DNA from: Romanomermis culicivorax
Lineage: Eukaryota; Nematoda; Enoplea; Mermithida; Mermithidae
Assembly (NCBI GenBank): GCA_963922205.1
Contig: CAWUHX010000122.1
Location: forward strand, 590,802-654,801
Direction: 5' to 3'
Length of the DNA: 64,000 nucleotides
Shown here piece after piece: positions 38,695 through 51,215 of the stretch (its first letter is position 1; every line of letters starts with the position of its first letter). A program made the translations under genes and the position numbers. The notes beneath the pieces were generated by a model. The model was not told the DNA's origin and ran no database searches. It worked only from the letters and a program-made list of their open reading frames with translations.

Positions 38695-40540
38695 ATTTTC
38701 GACCGCAATATCCGAATTTCTATAACGCTTTAATTAGAAAATGATGCCGAAAAAACTTTTCTATGTTTTTTTGTAAAATATTTGTTTTTTTCCGTGAGAT
38801 TGTTTTAATTGTAGTGATTTTTTAATCGTTTTCAGGAGTAAAAAATTCCTTATTTCGTAATTTGTCCAAAATTATGGGTGAAGTACAGAAGATACCTGGG
38901 AGGTTTTCTTTCGACTCAAATTTTTAGAATTCAGTTATATGTATATAGACACGGATGTTTTTTATCCCTGATAAATACAACATTCTAAAAATCATAGATT
39001 CAACTGAGCCTACAGTAAAATCGGACGACAAACTTCGATTCTACGCACGCTTTTACATATATCGGAAAACTGTCAACGGTGCTCCAGAGCTTATAGCCCA
39101 GCTAAACCATATCTCTTCTATGTAAACAGCTCATGTTAAAAAATGGTAAAAGCAAGCACCCACCCTCACAAGGTCGTTTAGTGTTAAAAAAACACTACCG
39201 GACATTATGAGGTGTAAAATGAGTAATACTTGAGACCAGAACTTGATTTTTAGCCTCAATATTTCAGGAAACTATGCCAGTTTGGTCAACAGAAATCTGT
39301 TGAAATACGAAAAACAGTCTCTGCAGTAGCTCCGATTCACAACGCCCTCCTTTAGCAGCAATAATCAATTCCAAACTTTTACAAGATTCATTGATGGCAC
39401 AATTAATTTTTTCCTGTTTCCTATTTTTTAGGCATTGTTGAAGTTGTGGGTTATTTACCGTCCTTCTTACATTCAGCTCCAATAGAGCTGACAACATTTC
39501 CCATTGCACTGAGCTTTGACCAATCGCAGAAAAATTTGGGCTACAATTTGGCCAAAAATTATATAATTGCTTTAACGTAACAAAAACCACAGTGTAAAAG
39601 TCCGGGAGTGTTTTCAATGGTTTTACCGTAGGCTTTTACTTCAAAAAATGGCAATGGCTCATGAAGCTCACAAATTTCCAGTACCATGTGACTAGCGGTA
39701 GCAGGAAATTGTAATAGTGGTAATTTCTTTTCGATTTTATAATTTACGAGAATGTCAAAAAACAGACAACACTATACTCCATTTTATTTTGAAATACTCG
39801 ATGCAGCGGTCTTAGTTTTGACAAACGTAGCCTTATTAGAAATCCTGAAATCCATTCCGAAAATCTCGAAATAATTGAAAGGAGTGTTCACCAAAGGATT
39901 CTGTATCATAGAGGAAAGATTTTATTCAATAGAACATATCCATAACTTTGAATGAACGTTTGACTGCGACCTCTCCTTTAAAAATTAATGCAGTATGTAG
40001 TTTTCTACGATTTTGATTTCAAAATATAATAGTACTTTCATTCAAGTTCGTCAGTTGTGTTGAGTCTCGGAATTTGTAAATTTATGAACATCGGTATAGA
40101 CCTCTGACACGCTTATTTTTCCATTGAACGCCATTGAATGCAAGAATTTTCCCGTAGGGAGCCTTCATTGGGTGGTCGTGGGCAAAAACAAAAATAGCAA
40201 CATAAGCATTTTATAAATATCCGGAGTTAAAAACAGTTTTTCCAGGTGGGAGTATCTGAAGATTTTTTCAGGCCAGATAGGGTATCCAGAGTCTCATGTA
40301 CCAGGCTTTACATCACCTCCGATGTGCGTCTATTAATGCAATTAAGAACCCGAGCACATTTTGGTCTGGCCATTTTTGACAGCGATACGAGGAAGCAGAA
40401 ATTCATCTGTTTTTGTCAACTGATATTTACAGTCTGAACGCACTACCCACAGTTTCTATGTATCGAATTTGCCTTCGATGTCCTATTGAGCAACAAATTA
40501 TGATATGGTTCGATGTTTCAACAAATTTCCTTGACCATTC
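38695..40540. other. intergenic DNA downstream of the ABTB-like gene
   Basis: No supported gene. The only sizeable frame (39264-39617, minus, 117 codons) has no recognisable motif and is within what chance gives in this composition. Confidence 0.45.
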
Positions 40541-40544
40541 GTGT

Positions 40545-41545
40545 ATTTACTTGGAATTCCATGTTCCGAGTTCCAAGTCGTCGAAATTCGACATTTTTTA
40601 AAATTTGCAGTTCGCATGGTCGTTCATTTTTACAAACCTCCCAAATTCTAACAAATCGCTGTTTTCCAAGTTTCAGTTCGTAATGCTCGAACTTTTTCCA
40701 ACTTGATTTGGGAATTCCAAGTGACCCATAGCAAAACTTCATTTTTATAAATATAGATTCGCATGCTCTGAAAAATTTTGACTTTGATACAATGACGAAG
40801 ATTTATTTGGAAAAATGACGACTTTTTTCTTAGCAAAGTATCAGTTAGAAAACTTTTCCAAGTCCATTGCAATAATCACGGATTATAGAATCTTTGATGG
40901 GGACCCTACAACAATACATTCATTTCCTGTTTTTTTGGCATTAGTCCACATGCTGGTGGGAATCTTGGGTTTGAGTAGGCATGTATGACGTGTGCAATTT
41001 CAATAAACAAGACCGCTTTATGGGACATGCGAGTAGAATGAAAATGAAAATTTCAAAGATATAGCTGCTGCAAATGGCAAATGCAAAGATGAAGAGAATG
41101 TTAGATAGTCATTCCGATTTTAAAAAATAAATTTGAAAAACAACCTCGGTAAATCAGAGTGTGATAACGTAAATATTCGTGCAATCGTGAGGCAAAAATG
41201 AATTTTCGAATGTTCTATTCAAAATGGAATGTTTTTAGAATATTTTCGACTTTTTGCTCAAACGTTACTGATCATATTTGCGCTCTTCTAATACAATGTC
41301 ACATGACACAAGAGAACGAATTGAATGCCAATAGGGCTTGGAAAAATCGACAACTTTTAATAATTTGGAAATTACGAACCGATACAATACTTGGAAACAG
41401 ACTTGGCATGAAAAATTTTCCATCGTTTTTAAAGTCGAAGAGAAAGAACCAACTCGGAATTTTTTGTTGAACATGTCCGAACTGAAACTTGGAAATTCCA
41501 AATCGTTGGAAACTAGGAACTTGGAATTCCAAGTACATAGGGACT
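40545..41545. repeat. imperfect inverted repeat with GGAATTCC palindromes
   Basis: CTTGGAATTCCATGTTCCGA at 40550 and GGGAATTCCAAGTG near 40709 face the related segment ending GGAACTTGGAATTCCAAGTA at 41515-41535, which itself holds the palindrome CTTGGAATTCCAAG. Intervening parts also match inverted (AACTTTTTCCAA versus TTGGAAAAA). A foldback-type repeat; ends not defined. Confidence 0.4.
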
Positions 41546-41549
41546 GGAT

Positions 41550-43220
41550 TCTCAGAAAAATTTACATCCAATAAATATTCCAACCCTCCCTTATAAGCAA
41601 CATTTTGGCATATCGTTTCTGTGGCGAGTAAACGCTTAGCTACAACACAAAAAACAATGCATCCTTTGTTTATTGTCCAAAAGGACCAATCGTATTACAG
41701 GCTGCCATGACACTTGCCACGCCTATGGCAGTATAAAAAGGGTAGTTCATCTCGAACAACATCATTTGGAGGCGTCGTGTGTTTATGATTGGCGTGATCG
41801 TTTTGTGATGTATGGGTGAAGAAATTGCATTATATCACACTCGTTTGCGCTCATCGTAATATGCGAATTCTATAAGAAAATCACGCTTCAAATTTTAATT
41901 GACTACACTTAAATCGACCGATTCCGATTCTATTGCTACACGGCTAGTTTTCAGAACGGGTTTCAGCAGTGCGTGTGTGCCGCGGTGTTGCACCTTAGGG
42001 AATTTGCATCACCGGGTTCATAGGCATCGTTGAAGTCCGGTTCGCTGACCACATATGCATATATTCTGTGGGCCATACCGCCGACGTGGCTCTGTGTTCC
42101 TGCTGGGTCCGATTGCGTTCCAAATCTCCAATGTATTGAATGATTTGGCACTGCCGAACTCAGCAATGAGTGCGGAACCGATGCGGTCGGTATGCGCCAT
42201 CCGATTCTGATTGTTTGCCTCATCTGGTTGTGCTTCATGGAGATTTCATGACTATACGTTTAGTATTGACGGATGCATTTAGCAATGTGAACGTCATTTG
42301 GATATTTAAGATAATTTCAGTACACTTCACATTCACGCATACTTTCGAACTGCACATTTTCGATTGTTGTAACTTGTATTTCGGGATGTTCTTTTATGCG
42401 GCAGGGAAAAAAGATAAAATTCAAGAGAAAGCAATATACATTGCGGACAACCAGTTCCAGAATCATGTAGATTACTTTAGCTTCTTGTGTACGTGTTCGT
42501 GGCATTCAAGATTTTGATTACTGTCGATTTAACGTGATTCCAATTCAACGTTGCAATGACAATCGTATCGTGTTGTTTCCACGTAGCCGGCGCGTCAGAA
42601 AAGCAACGCTCGTTGAGAGGCGCGTCAGAAAAGCAACGCTCGACCTTCTGCATACAATGCAGACGGAACTGCGTCGATACCTCAACGTTATTCAAACGAA
42701 TTGGATCACTTAGTCAGGTTGTTGAATGGAATTTTAAGCCGTTCTGTATGACAAAAAAATATTTCATTGACTACAGTAACAACCTTACTTCTTTTCCTTT
42801 ATTGTACATACTTTAATTTTTATCGCCCCATCGACCATTTCAAAATAGATGTATTTTGAAATATTTGAGCTCATTATTGTAATAAATGAAAAACACGACA
42901 GTAAGCGGACAATAGAACCACTGAATTTTCTGTTGTAATCAGGTTGAGTGATCAAAATTTCTCGAGTTAGCACTGTCGTTCTGTCTAAATAGACAGTGAA
43001 TAATATTTTTTCTTTTTCTTGCGTGAACCCTTACATCGTTGAAAATTTCAACTACTGCATCGTGAAATATCAGACTTCAATTATGCACTGAAATTTTTCG
43101 TTTTTAGTCTCCAAGTTGTTATATGGATTTGATGATAAGCCGCGGCATACGTAAATTCGGATTTTTGTGCTTAATTAAATTCATTACAGTAATAAAAATC
43201 AAACTTCGAACATAGTTGTG
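41550..43220. other. intergenic DNA with a small GC-richer island
   Basis: 41940-42260 is richer in G+C than its surroundings, and a TATA-like GTATAAAAAGGG stands near 41731. At 42591-42640 a 26-bp unit, GGCGCGTCAGAAAAGCAACG and following, is present twice in tandem. No gene could be supported on either strand. Confidence 0.35.
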
Positions 43221-43224
43221 CTTA

Positions 43225-43420
43225 TAGTTTGTTTTTTTTGAAATGCTTCCAAATAAGAAGTAAGTATGATTGCTCAGCTAAACTGTATATCATATAGAGC
43301 CGAAAACCCGTGAGCTTATCCAATTAACCTTTAACTATTTTTTGAGTAAAGAATTTCATTCCGAAAGCTAATTTTTGCAAATTTTCACTTCACAAGTATT
43401 TTATAAAAAAAAACAGACTA
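43225..43420. mobile_element. TA-type MITE, copy 2
   Basis: Left end TAGTTTGTTTTTTTTGAAAT after TA (43223-43224); right end ATTTTATAAAAAAAAACAGA then CTA. It belongs with the element at 10940-11184. The right-hand TA is not intact. Confidence 0.5.
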
Positions 43421-44121
43421 GATCTACTTTTTTCAGTTGTAGTATTCTTCTCAAAATACTTGAAAACATCAAAAGTGGACAGTAAGTATTTTTTCATATT
43501 TTTACTATTCCCTGTTAAACCGTCGCATGGACTGAAAATTTGTAAGCCTACTCACAACTAACTTTGCTGATTTCTGAGTAAAAAAGTTATACAATAGGAA
43601 CGACCTAAAGGGGAAATACAGGATACTGACCGTGATAGGAATTTGCCTCGATGCGCAAGTAAGAAAATATTTTTTTTTGGAATGGCTTTAATTGACTTTG
43701 AGTTGGTCATCAAATGGGGAAAAAATGCGCGTAGAAACACGAAATTATGAATTATGCACCTTTTCGGTTTTGAATTCCTCAAAATTTTTTCATCAACGAG
43801 AACCATGCCCAACATTTTTTATTTGGAAAAAACGATGGGTTAAACAGAAAGAAAAACAAATTTTCAATTTTTTCATCAAATTGACTATGTAGTATTTCTC
43901 TCCTGTTGACTGAAAATAAAGTTAGTTATTAAACTTGAGAATTTTATAGGCCAAACCTTCAGTACTCTGTGCTCCCTCTTTAGAGGCAAATCTTTACTTT
44001 TTTGTTGTTTTCCAATTTGCAAGCCTTTTATAAAAACTAGAAGGTGTCTTACATGATTACTAATGTAGTTGGCTTGATGTCATTTTCACTACAATAAGGA
44101 AAAATTTAGACATTAGACCTT

Positions 44122-44351
44122 TAGACCGTTTTTTATAAAATGCTTCTAAATTTAAAAATGACAAATCAGTGATGCTGCTTATGTCTTTCACATTAAGATT
44201 TTACGGCAAGATTTTCCACACAAAAAATTGTTGAAGCTTACTTGATCATGCTTGCAATTGTCCATGACTTAGCAGAAAAACTAAAGTTATGAAATAGTAC
44301 TTGCTTTGCACTTTCATTATTTAGGAGCACGTAAAGAAAAATAGACTGTCG
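44122..44351. mobile_element. TA-type MITE, copy 3 (diverged)
   Basis: Left end near TTAGACCGTTTTTTATAAAA; right end near GTAAAGAAAAATAGACTGTC, preceded by CACTTTCATTATTTAGGAGC. Edges approximate. It lies just upstream of the start codon at 44582. Confidence 0.45.
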
Positions 44352-44581
44352 GTTTACAGTTTTTAGGTGTCAAGAATTGTTCAAAGTGACCGTTCACACA
44401 ATGATGATTGAGTTATTTTGCTGTAAGTAAAATATTTTCTACAACCATTACGTACTTTACATAAAGATTGTCTGACTTGCAGTGAAGTTTGCATATGGTA
44501 TTTCATGTTACATTACTATAGGTTTTACAACAAGAAAATGTCATCGTTCTGAATCCCGCCCAATTTTCTAATGAGCTAATT

Positions 44582-47500
44582 ATGCTAATTTTGTTTCCCT
44601 TTTTACTAATATTCATTGCACCGCTAGCACGGGCCGACGTCGGAAACGCCGTGAACTGCCCTAAACAAATAGAGCCCGAAACTTGTAAACTATTGGGACC
44701 CACTGATTGGTATTTGGCTTTCGATTCGAAGGGTAACATATCCACCTTTTTTCGACCATTGGTTTCGTCGATATTCGATCAAACTTTGAAAAAATTGAAG
44801 TTCGATAAAGTGGACGGTCATCGATTATCTATTTTCGAAGCGACGGTCAATAAAGCGGAGTTGTTTTTGAATCTTTGCGAGCGGCCAGCGAATATGTCCG
44901 AGTTGAACTTGACAGGCTGGGTGCCGAAATTACGGCCCAACGATAATGCCAAAACGGGCATTTTCGAAATGCTTGACTCTCAAATGGCCGCTTGCAGAAG
45001 GAGCGACTATCAAAGCATAGCATTAAGTAAATCTTTCTTCTATTTTACTATTCAAATATTTAAAAATTTAAATAATTAATTAAAAAACTACAGTGAACGA
45101 CGGCAAGATCCTGCTGACGTCAAATATATTTTTCCCAATTCATTGACGGGACTCCTATAGTCTGTTTTTTATAAAATGCTCGTAAAGTGGAAAATGACCA
45201 AAATAAGTACCGCCCGCAAGATCTTACCAAAATAAGTACTAATATCACATGCTTAATGTAACACGTTTAGATATGGGGTAAATCAGGTGACCGTGGATTT
45301 ATGAAAATTGCAAAAAAGCTAATATTAGGCGAATGTTCGTTTGGGACATGTGGGTTCCTTCACACAAAATTTCAGCGAAAATAAGGTGGTCGGGCGGGGA
45401 CCCCTTGATCGCTTGACATGGAATGATCCAAATAATACTTACTTTCCAGTCTTGATATTTACAAGCATTCCAAGAAAAAACAAATATAGGCCGGATAGAG
45501 CTTCCAGAATGAGATCATACGTTATCAAGATTTTGGGTAGGAGATCATTAAAGGACTTTAAATTTTTGTTTGTAAAATCAAAAATTGGAAAAACAGTTCA
45601 AAAAATATTAAAATTCAAATGTTGACGTTTCTGTTCGAAAACTACGTATTTTTTACCGAGTTATCATTTTCCATATATGTTCATCCAACAGGACATTTTC
45701 CAATGTCCGAGATAGTCATAGAATTAGCAAATCTGCTTCGTAAGATACGGCATTCTCAAATTTTCATCATAGTTGAGTGTAGGAAACAGACAAGGAAAAA
45801 AGAAAGAGCAGGATGAAGAAATATGAGAACAAAAAACTGAAGACAATGCAAGCAGTGAAAAAATGCAAGCAGTGAAAAAGAAAATAATACAAAGCGACAG
45901 AAAATACTATAGAAGAACGAAGCGGAAAATAATAGGACTCAAAAAGTAGGAACTACAAAAAACGTCGAAAAAGTAATCGAGAAATGAAGAAGTTGAACAC
46001 ATTCGAAATACATTTTCATTTGTAAGTTTTCATTTGTAAATGTAAATTTTCATTTGTAAATACATTTGTAAGTTTATGAGTTTCTTCAGTCAAATAACAT
46101 TCTGAGCTGAGAAAAACTTGAAAACACAGAAGAATTGAAAAAAAATGCTTTTTGAAGGAAAAGAAGAGATGAAAAAAATAATTAAAATCTATAGTATGTT
46201 TTTTATAAAATGCTTCCAAATAGAAAAGTGAAAAGTTTTTTTTGCACACAAATTTTCGGTCCGTACGACATATTTCTTATCAGAAATCTGAAATACTACT
46301 TGCTTTCCACTTTCATCATTTAGAAGCATTTCTAGAAAAACAGACTATAGAAAATATATAAAAGAGAAAAATTCAGAGAAATATCATGAAAAAATAAAAG
46401 TCAAGAAGGACAAGAAAACAGAATCAACAGAACTGGTGAGTATGGAAACCGATAGAAAATAAGAGAGATAACAGACGACGCAAATGAATGAAGGAAAAAA
46501 TGAAAACTAACTGCAAACAAATGAAAAATAAGAAGAAAAGAACACAAAATGTCGAGAAAGAAAAAAAAGAAAAGAAAGGATAAAGTGATGGACCTTAGTC
46601 CGTGTGAGCAGGGGCGAGAGATATGAGAGAGAGAGAGAGTCAAATGAGCTGAATGAAATCCATATGTACCCTCAGCATGCTGATTTGGGCTTTCGGAAAT
46701 TGGTGGGACTTGGGAAGCCGAAATATGGCCATCAGTATATACCATAGGATAAGATGTGATCGAAATTGTCTCTACTTCTCAAACTGTATCACACTACTCA
46801 ACTTTTTGCTCGGTAATCTTAATTACTTTTTCTATGAAGCAGGACAGTCTGCAGAAGCCTACAGTAAACTCACGTAAATTATTGACTGATTATCAGTGTA
46901 TATACACAAATTCATTTACAGTATTCTTACACGGATATTCAGCCGAAAGACAGGCTGACGATTTCCTCAACGATTGGAGAACAACCGGACGACGTTCCAT
47001 CCAAGTGTATGTAATTTACGGCGGTGAACCGTACAAGGAAGGTAATATCTACGAAAAATGGCTAGGAAATAATTCGATCCACGGTTGTTTTTATTATTCG
47101 CCTTCGGAGGAAAAATCGAAAATCAAGGAAACAGCTTCTCAATTGATCAATTGTATTTGTTACAAATCGGAAGATTGTCATACGGACACGAGTGCGGAAA
47201 AAAAGTTGAGCAAATGTTACTACGTGGTCGAAAATAAAACCACTACGGTGGAAGACGTACAGTGCGTGGGCAAATTCGGCGGTACGATCTTCTTCAAGCC
47301 TCGGCAGAAATTGAGGCCATTCGCTAGGCCATGCTATCAGACGTAAGATTTGAGGATTCATTTTGTTCACTGCACAATCATTTTTGCAAGAAGAATGATC
47401 GTAACTGTAAACCATTGTGGAAGATTTTGATCTATGGTTTGTTTTTCTTGAAATGCTTGTAAATTAAAGAGCTGAAAGTATTTTCATTTTTACCATTTCC

Positions 47501-50500
47501 TGCTAAGCCATACGTAGTGTAGGACTGAAAATTTGTGAGCCTGACAACCATACCTGTAATTAGGGGGGGGGGGAGGTTTGAGGGGGACCCCCACTCCCAA
47601 CACGGTCGAACTCTACACCCAAATGTCGGGACCCCCACCCCCAACTCGGTCAACCCTATACCCAACCCCTCCCAAACTCGGAAAAACTGGAAAAAATTAA
47701 GAAAAAACTGGCTTTTTGGGCCTTTTTTTGGAAAATTTTCGAAATTTTTTCGACTTTTTTGGGGGTTTTTCGACCCCTCCCCAAAATTTTGGAAATTTTG
47801 GACCCCACCCCCAAAATTTTGGGTTTACCCTCCCCCCAACAGGCCGGACCTCTTACAGGTATGCTGAAAACTAGCCATTACAATGTTTAAGTAAAAGGTA
47901 AAAGCTTTGTGTTAAGAATTTTGAGGTTAGTACTTATTTTTGTCATTTTTTGTTCACGAGCATTTTATAAAAATCAGATCATCAAGTTGCAACCATAAGT
48001 ATTGTGAATCAGTTTCGCGACAATAATGAAAAATGAACAATAAAAGGCTGTTGTCATGGAATACATACAAGAACCGATCCCTCGCTTCACTATCTTTACT
48101 TCTCAAGAATCAGACGTTAGCGAATGTTGATTCCGGTGTTGCGGATCAAAAAGTTGAATGACGAATTTTGTTATTCCATAATTTTTTTTGCAAAGAATGA
48201 GGTTTTTTTCTAGAATATTCTCCGAAACTTATAATTTGGTCCTTCATTGTTATCTGTGTTTAGTTACCGTTGTTTTTTAGATTTCAATGTGAATGAACAA
48301 ACATTCAAAATAATCATGATAGAAGAATATGCTGAATATTAGCATGCTGTCAAACGTGGTATTTGACTTTTCATAGTGCTCAGTGCTCGTTTTTGGCTAT
48401 TTTGGCTATTTGGCTATCTCGGAAAATTTGATTTTTTATCCCAACGAAGATAAGATAGATTTTGGCTGATCAAAGTTCGAATAAATATAAGTTCTAAATA
48501 AGGATTTGTTTCGTTAGAATCTTGTTGAATCATATATCAGAAAGTTATATACCGTAGAGTTATATGTCTGAAAAAATCTCAAAAAATCTATACTATTCAC
48601 AAAACGGCAGATTATCAGACGTTAACACTGTTTGGATATGAAGTTTACTGTAAGGGTTAAACATATCGAAAAAGGGCTATGGCAGTTACGTGTTCCATTT
48701 ACATCATTCAGTCATTTTTCTATTTTTTTCAGTCAAAAATGTGGACATTTTTCGAAATGTGATTTTTCATTGTATGCATTTTTAACTGTTTAAAATGGAT
48801 TTTTGATTTGGACCAGGATGAAGATACTAATCAAAATTAGGATATTATTCTGGCTGTACAAAACCACTCCTTGGGTTATGCATAATTTACTTGGATAAGT
48901 AAATTATAACCGCCGACCTCTGATCGGGATCGTTGTGACTGTTGAGTTAAATTCCTCAGTAATCTCGAAAAGTAAAGCTACCAGAACTTCACACATTCTA
49001 CTTGTTAGTTTCGTAAAAGTACCAAATGATATTCCATAAGGCAAAATCCCAAGGTGTGGTCATTTCTGTGAGGTCCGTGTGATTCAAGGCGCTTACAATC
49101 TCATTCGACAGAAACTCAGTACTGAATATGGAAAAATCTTAACATATACTGCTACTTTTTGCTTCCACTGAAATTTGAGAATGCTTCAACGCACGGCTTA
49201 TTCGTTTAAAAAATTTTTTAAGAAAAATGTGCAATAAACCCGATATTCAAGAATGTATCAACGATTGTGAATTAAAAACATGGTCCCAATGGTCGCCGTG
49301 CATTGAGAAAAACGTTCACTATCGAAAACGCCAACGAAAACCCAATAAAGAAAGTTTGGGTCAATTTTCGAATAAATCGTGTCCAGAATGGCAAGAAGAA
49401 CTGTGCCCGACTACCACGGCGCCAAGGACGACGGGTAAACAAAGGTGTTGACTTGTAGGGCAGAAAAAGTTTTTTTTTCTGAAAAATGATTGAAATGAAA
49501 AAGATGTTCCTTTCCTAATACGTCTTTTTTTCATTTTTGTACTTTTTGAAGCTTTTCTTTATCGTTGTCTTTCCCGATCTATTTTTCCACGTTTTTCTTT
49601 TATTCTTTTTTAGTATTTCTTTTATTTTCTAATTTCTTCGATTTTTTCTCAAAGTTTATTTGTCCCCAGTTCTATCAAGTTCTGCAGCTTTTCTTTTTAA
49701 TCTATCCTTCTGTTCAGTTTCTCCTGGGAACCTAACTAAAAAACACGTATTACATTGGCATTTCATTTTTTTTCATTTTTCCTATGCTTTCATATTTTTC
49801 ATTCTACATAGCGCTAATTTCGTTTCTTTTTCTTCCGTTGCCTCATTAGTTTTTTCTATATTCTCGTCATCTTCTTCAGACCTTACTTTTTCATTTTAAG
49901 GTACTTTCTTTTTACCCCTTCATTTACCTTATTTATTCGATTCCACCCCCTTTTTTGATTTTTTCCTCTTCATTTTAGTTTATTACTATTTTGGTATTAT
50001 TTTCTTTTTGCTTTTAGTGCAATGTTTGGTCTGGTCGCTTGATTTTCCCCTTTCTATAACTCGCTTTTTCTCTTCAGTTTTTTGGTTTCACGTTTTCGGT
50101 TTCACTCTTATTTTCCACTGTTTCTTTTTCTTATTTTCATCTTTAGTGTTTTTCTTTTCTGAAATGTGTGGGTTTATACTCTTGACATGAGGGTAAACGT
50201 TTGTTTTTCTGCAACGCGACTGAAAAACATACGCCATCTACTTTCTCATTAACTCACTAAGTTGAGTTTTCTTTTCTACTTTGTGTTCTTTTTTTCCCGA
50301 TCTCTGTTTTCATTTCCTTCCCATTGTTTTTTGCTATATTCTCTTTACTTTTCTCTGTTCCTTCTTTTTCCTCTACTTTCCTGGCTTATTAGATTTTTAT
50401 TCAGTTATTCTTATCTCTTTTTCTTTATGTTCTATTCATTTTTTATTTTTTTGTTTTTTCTGCCCTGTTCTATTTTTGTCAGTTTCTCTTTGCCATTTTA

Positions 50501-51040
50501 TCTTTCTAACATTTGTTTTCTCCGTTTATTTTATTGTCATTTTTCTTTTTTGTCTTCATTATTTATTTTATTTTCCTTTCTTACGATTTTCATTTTCTTT
50601 TGTTCAAAATGTCTGTTCTCGTTTGAAAGTCATACTTCTAATTTCAAGTCATGGCACACGTCATCGACGACGTCAGCCCGTCGGCGTACAAATATCTGAA
50701 CAATTTTTACGTATTCATCGTCTTGGCCTTTGTCGCGGCAGCTCTGCTCGCCGTTCTCGTCTTAATTTGCATCTTGTTCCATAAAAAACGCGGAACATCA
50801 ACAACCGTTACGACAATCGTCGTTGCTCCTAAATCTCCTATTGTCAAACGGAAAAACGCCACGCCGTCGACGTCGGCGGCCAGTCAAACGCTTCGATCGA
50901 CGGTCGACGAAAGTTTAGGGTTAGTTGTCGCCGACGATACCCCGACAGGCTTGAAATCGCGGACGGCGACGAACAGAAGTCATAGAAAAATATCGTTGCC
51001 AACTCGTTCAGAGGTATATTGTGGTATTCGCAGCGTATAG
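44582..51040 (+). CDS. single-pass membrane protein with thrombospondin type 1 repeat, unrecognised
   Basis: Exons: 44582-45026, 46922-47342, 49223-49434, 50649-51040 (TAG). GT/AG junctions agree in phase (1, 2, 1); 1470 nt, 489 residues. Residues 1-18 are a signal peptide (MLILFPFLLIFIAPLARA). The ectodomain (19-300) has paired cysteines and several N-glycosylation sequons (NIS, NMS, NLT, NNS, NKT); I do not recognise its fold. Residues about 300-348 are a thrombospondin type 1 repeat (LKTWSQWSPC ... CPEWQEELC). Then a Thr-rich stretch, a transmembrane helix at about 378-402 (VFIVLAFVAAALLAVLVLIC), basic HKKR, and an 85-residue Ser/Thr-rich cytoplasmic tail. This is the layout of a type I receptor or adhesion protein. 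The last exon has a possible GTATAT donor at 51014, so a further exon cannot be excluded. Confidence 0.75.
45770..46600 (+). repeat. purine-rich low-complexity tracts in intron 1 of the TSR membrane protein gene
   Basis: Two A/G-dominated stretches, 45775-46000 and 46360-46640 (ending in a GAGAGAGAGAGAG run at about 46626), separated by the MITE at 46192-46347. Composition matches 35940-36890. Confidence 0.55.
46192..46347. mobile_element. TA-type MITE, best-preserved copy
   Basis: Flanked by TA (46190-46191, 46348-46349). Left arm TAGTATGTTTTTTATAAAAT, then GCTTCCAAATAGAAAAGTG; right arm CACTTTCATCATTTAGAAGC, then ATTTCTAGAAAAACAGACTA. The arms pair over about 45 bp. 156 bp, non-coding. Confidence 0.75.
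47435..47980. mobile_element. TA-type MITE, copy split by a later insertion
   Basis: Left end after TA at 47433: TGGTTTGTTTTTCTTGAAAT, then GCTTGTAAATTAAAG; right end TTCACGAGCATTTTATAAAA, then ATCAGATCA. The two halves are separated by the G-tract element at 47549-47863 with its own target duplication. It lies in intron 2 of the TSR membrane protein gene. Right edge approximate. Confidence 0.5.
47549..47863. mobile_element. G-tract hAT-like MITE nested in a TA-type MITE
   Basis: Begins CATACCTGTAATTAGGGGGG and ends GACCTCTTACAGGTATG; flanking octamers CTGACAAC (47541-47548) and CTGAAAAC (47864-47871) differ at one base. 315 bp with G runs at the left and C runs at the right, non-coding. Confidence 0.75.
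49490..50640 (+). repeat. pyrimidine-rich tract filling intron 3 of the TSR membrane protein gene
   Basis: About 1.15 kb dominated by T and C on the plus strand (TTTTCTTTT-type words). Long open frames here (145 and 167 codons, almost all F, L, S, I) are composition artefacts. The reverse complement resembles the purine-rich tracts of the other introns. Confidence 0.65.
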
Positions 51041-51089
51041 TTCGCTTTTCAAAGTTCCCTATTGTCTTTGGGATATTGGTATCGGGAAG

Positions 51090-51215
51090 TAGATTTCGAA
51101 ATTCGTAGAATTCCACGAATTTCATAAAATGCATTGAATATTGACCCTAAATTGACAAAAAATTCAAATTTTGGCCCAAAAGCAAAAAATTCTGCGAACA
51201 TTGATCCAAAATAAG
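51090..51215. repeat. degenerate minisatellite, left part
   Basis: Loose repeats of the form GAATATTGACCCTAAATT / GAACATTGATCCAAAAT with AAAATTCTGCG between. The same kind of unit resumes at 61525-61970 beyond the inserted retrotransposon. Confidence 0.45.

Noticed and set aside
39264..39617. 117-codon minus-strand frame
   Set aside because: Protein-like in places, but of a length expected by chance here; no motif, signal peptide or neighbour support.
50262..50784. Long hydrophobic open frames (145 and 167 codons)
   Set aside because: They lie in the pyrimidine-rich intron and consist almost only of F, L, S, I and V; a composition artefact.
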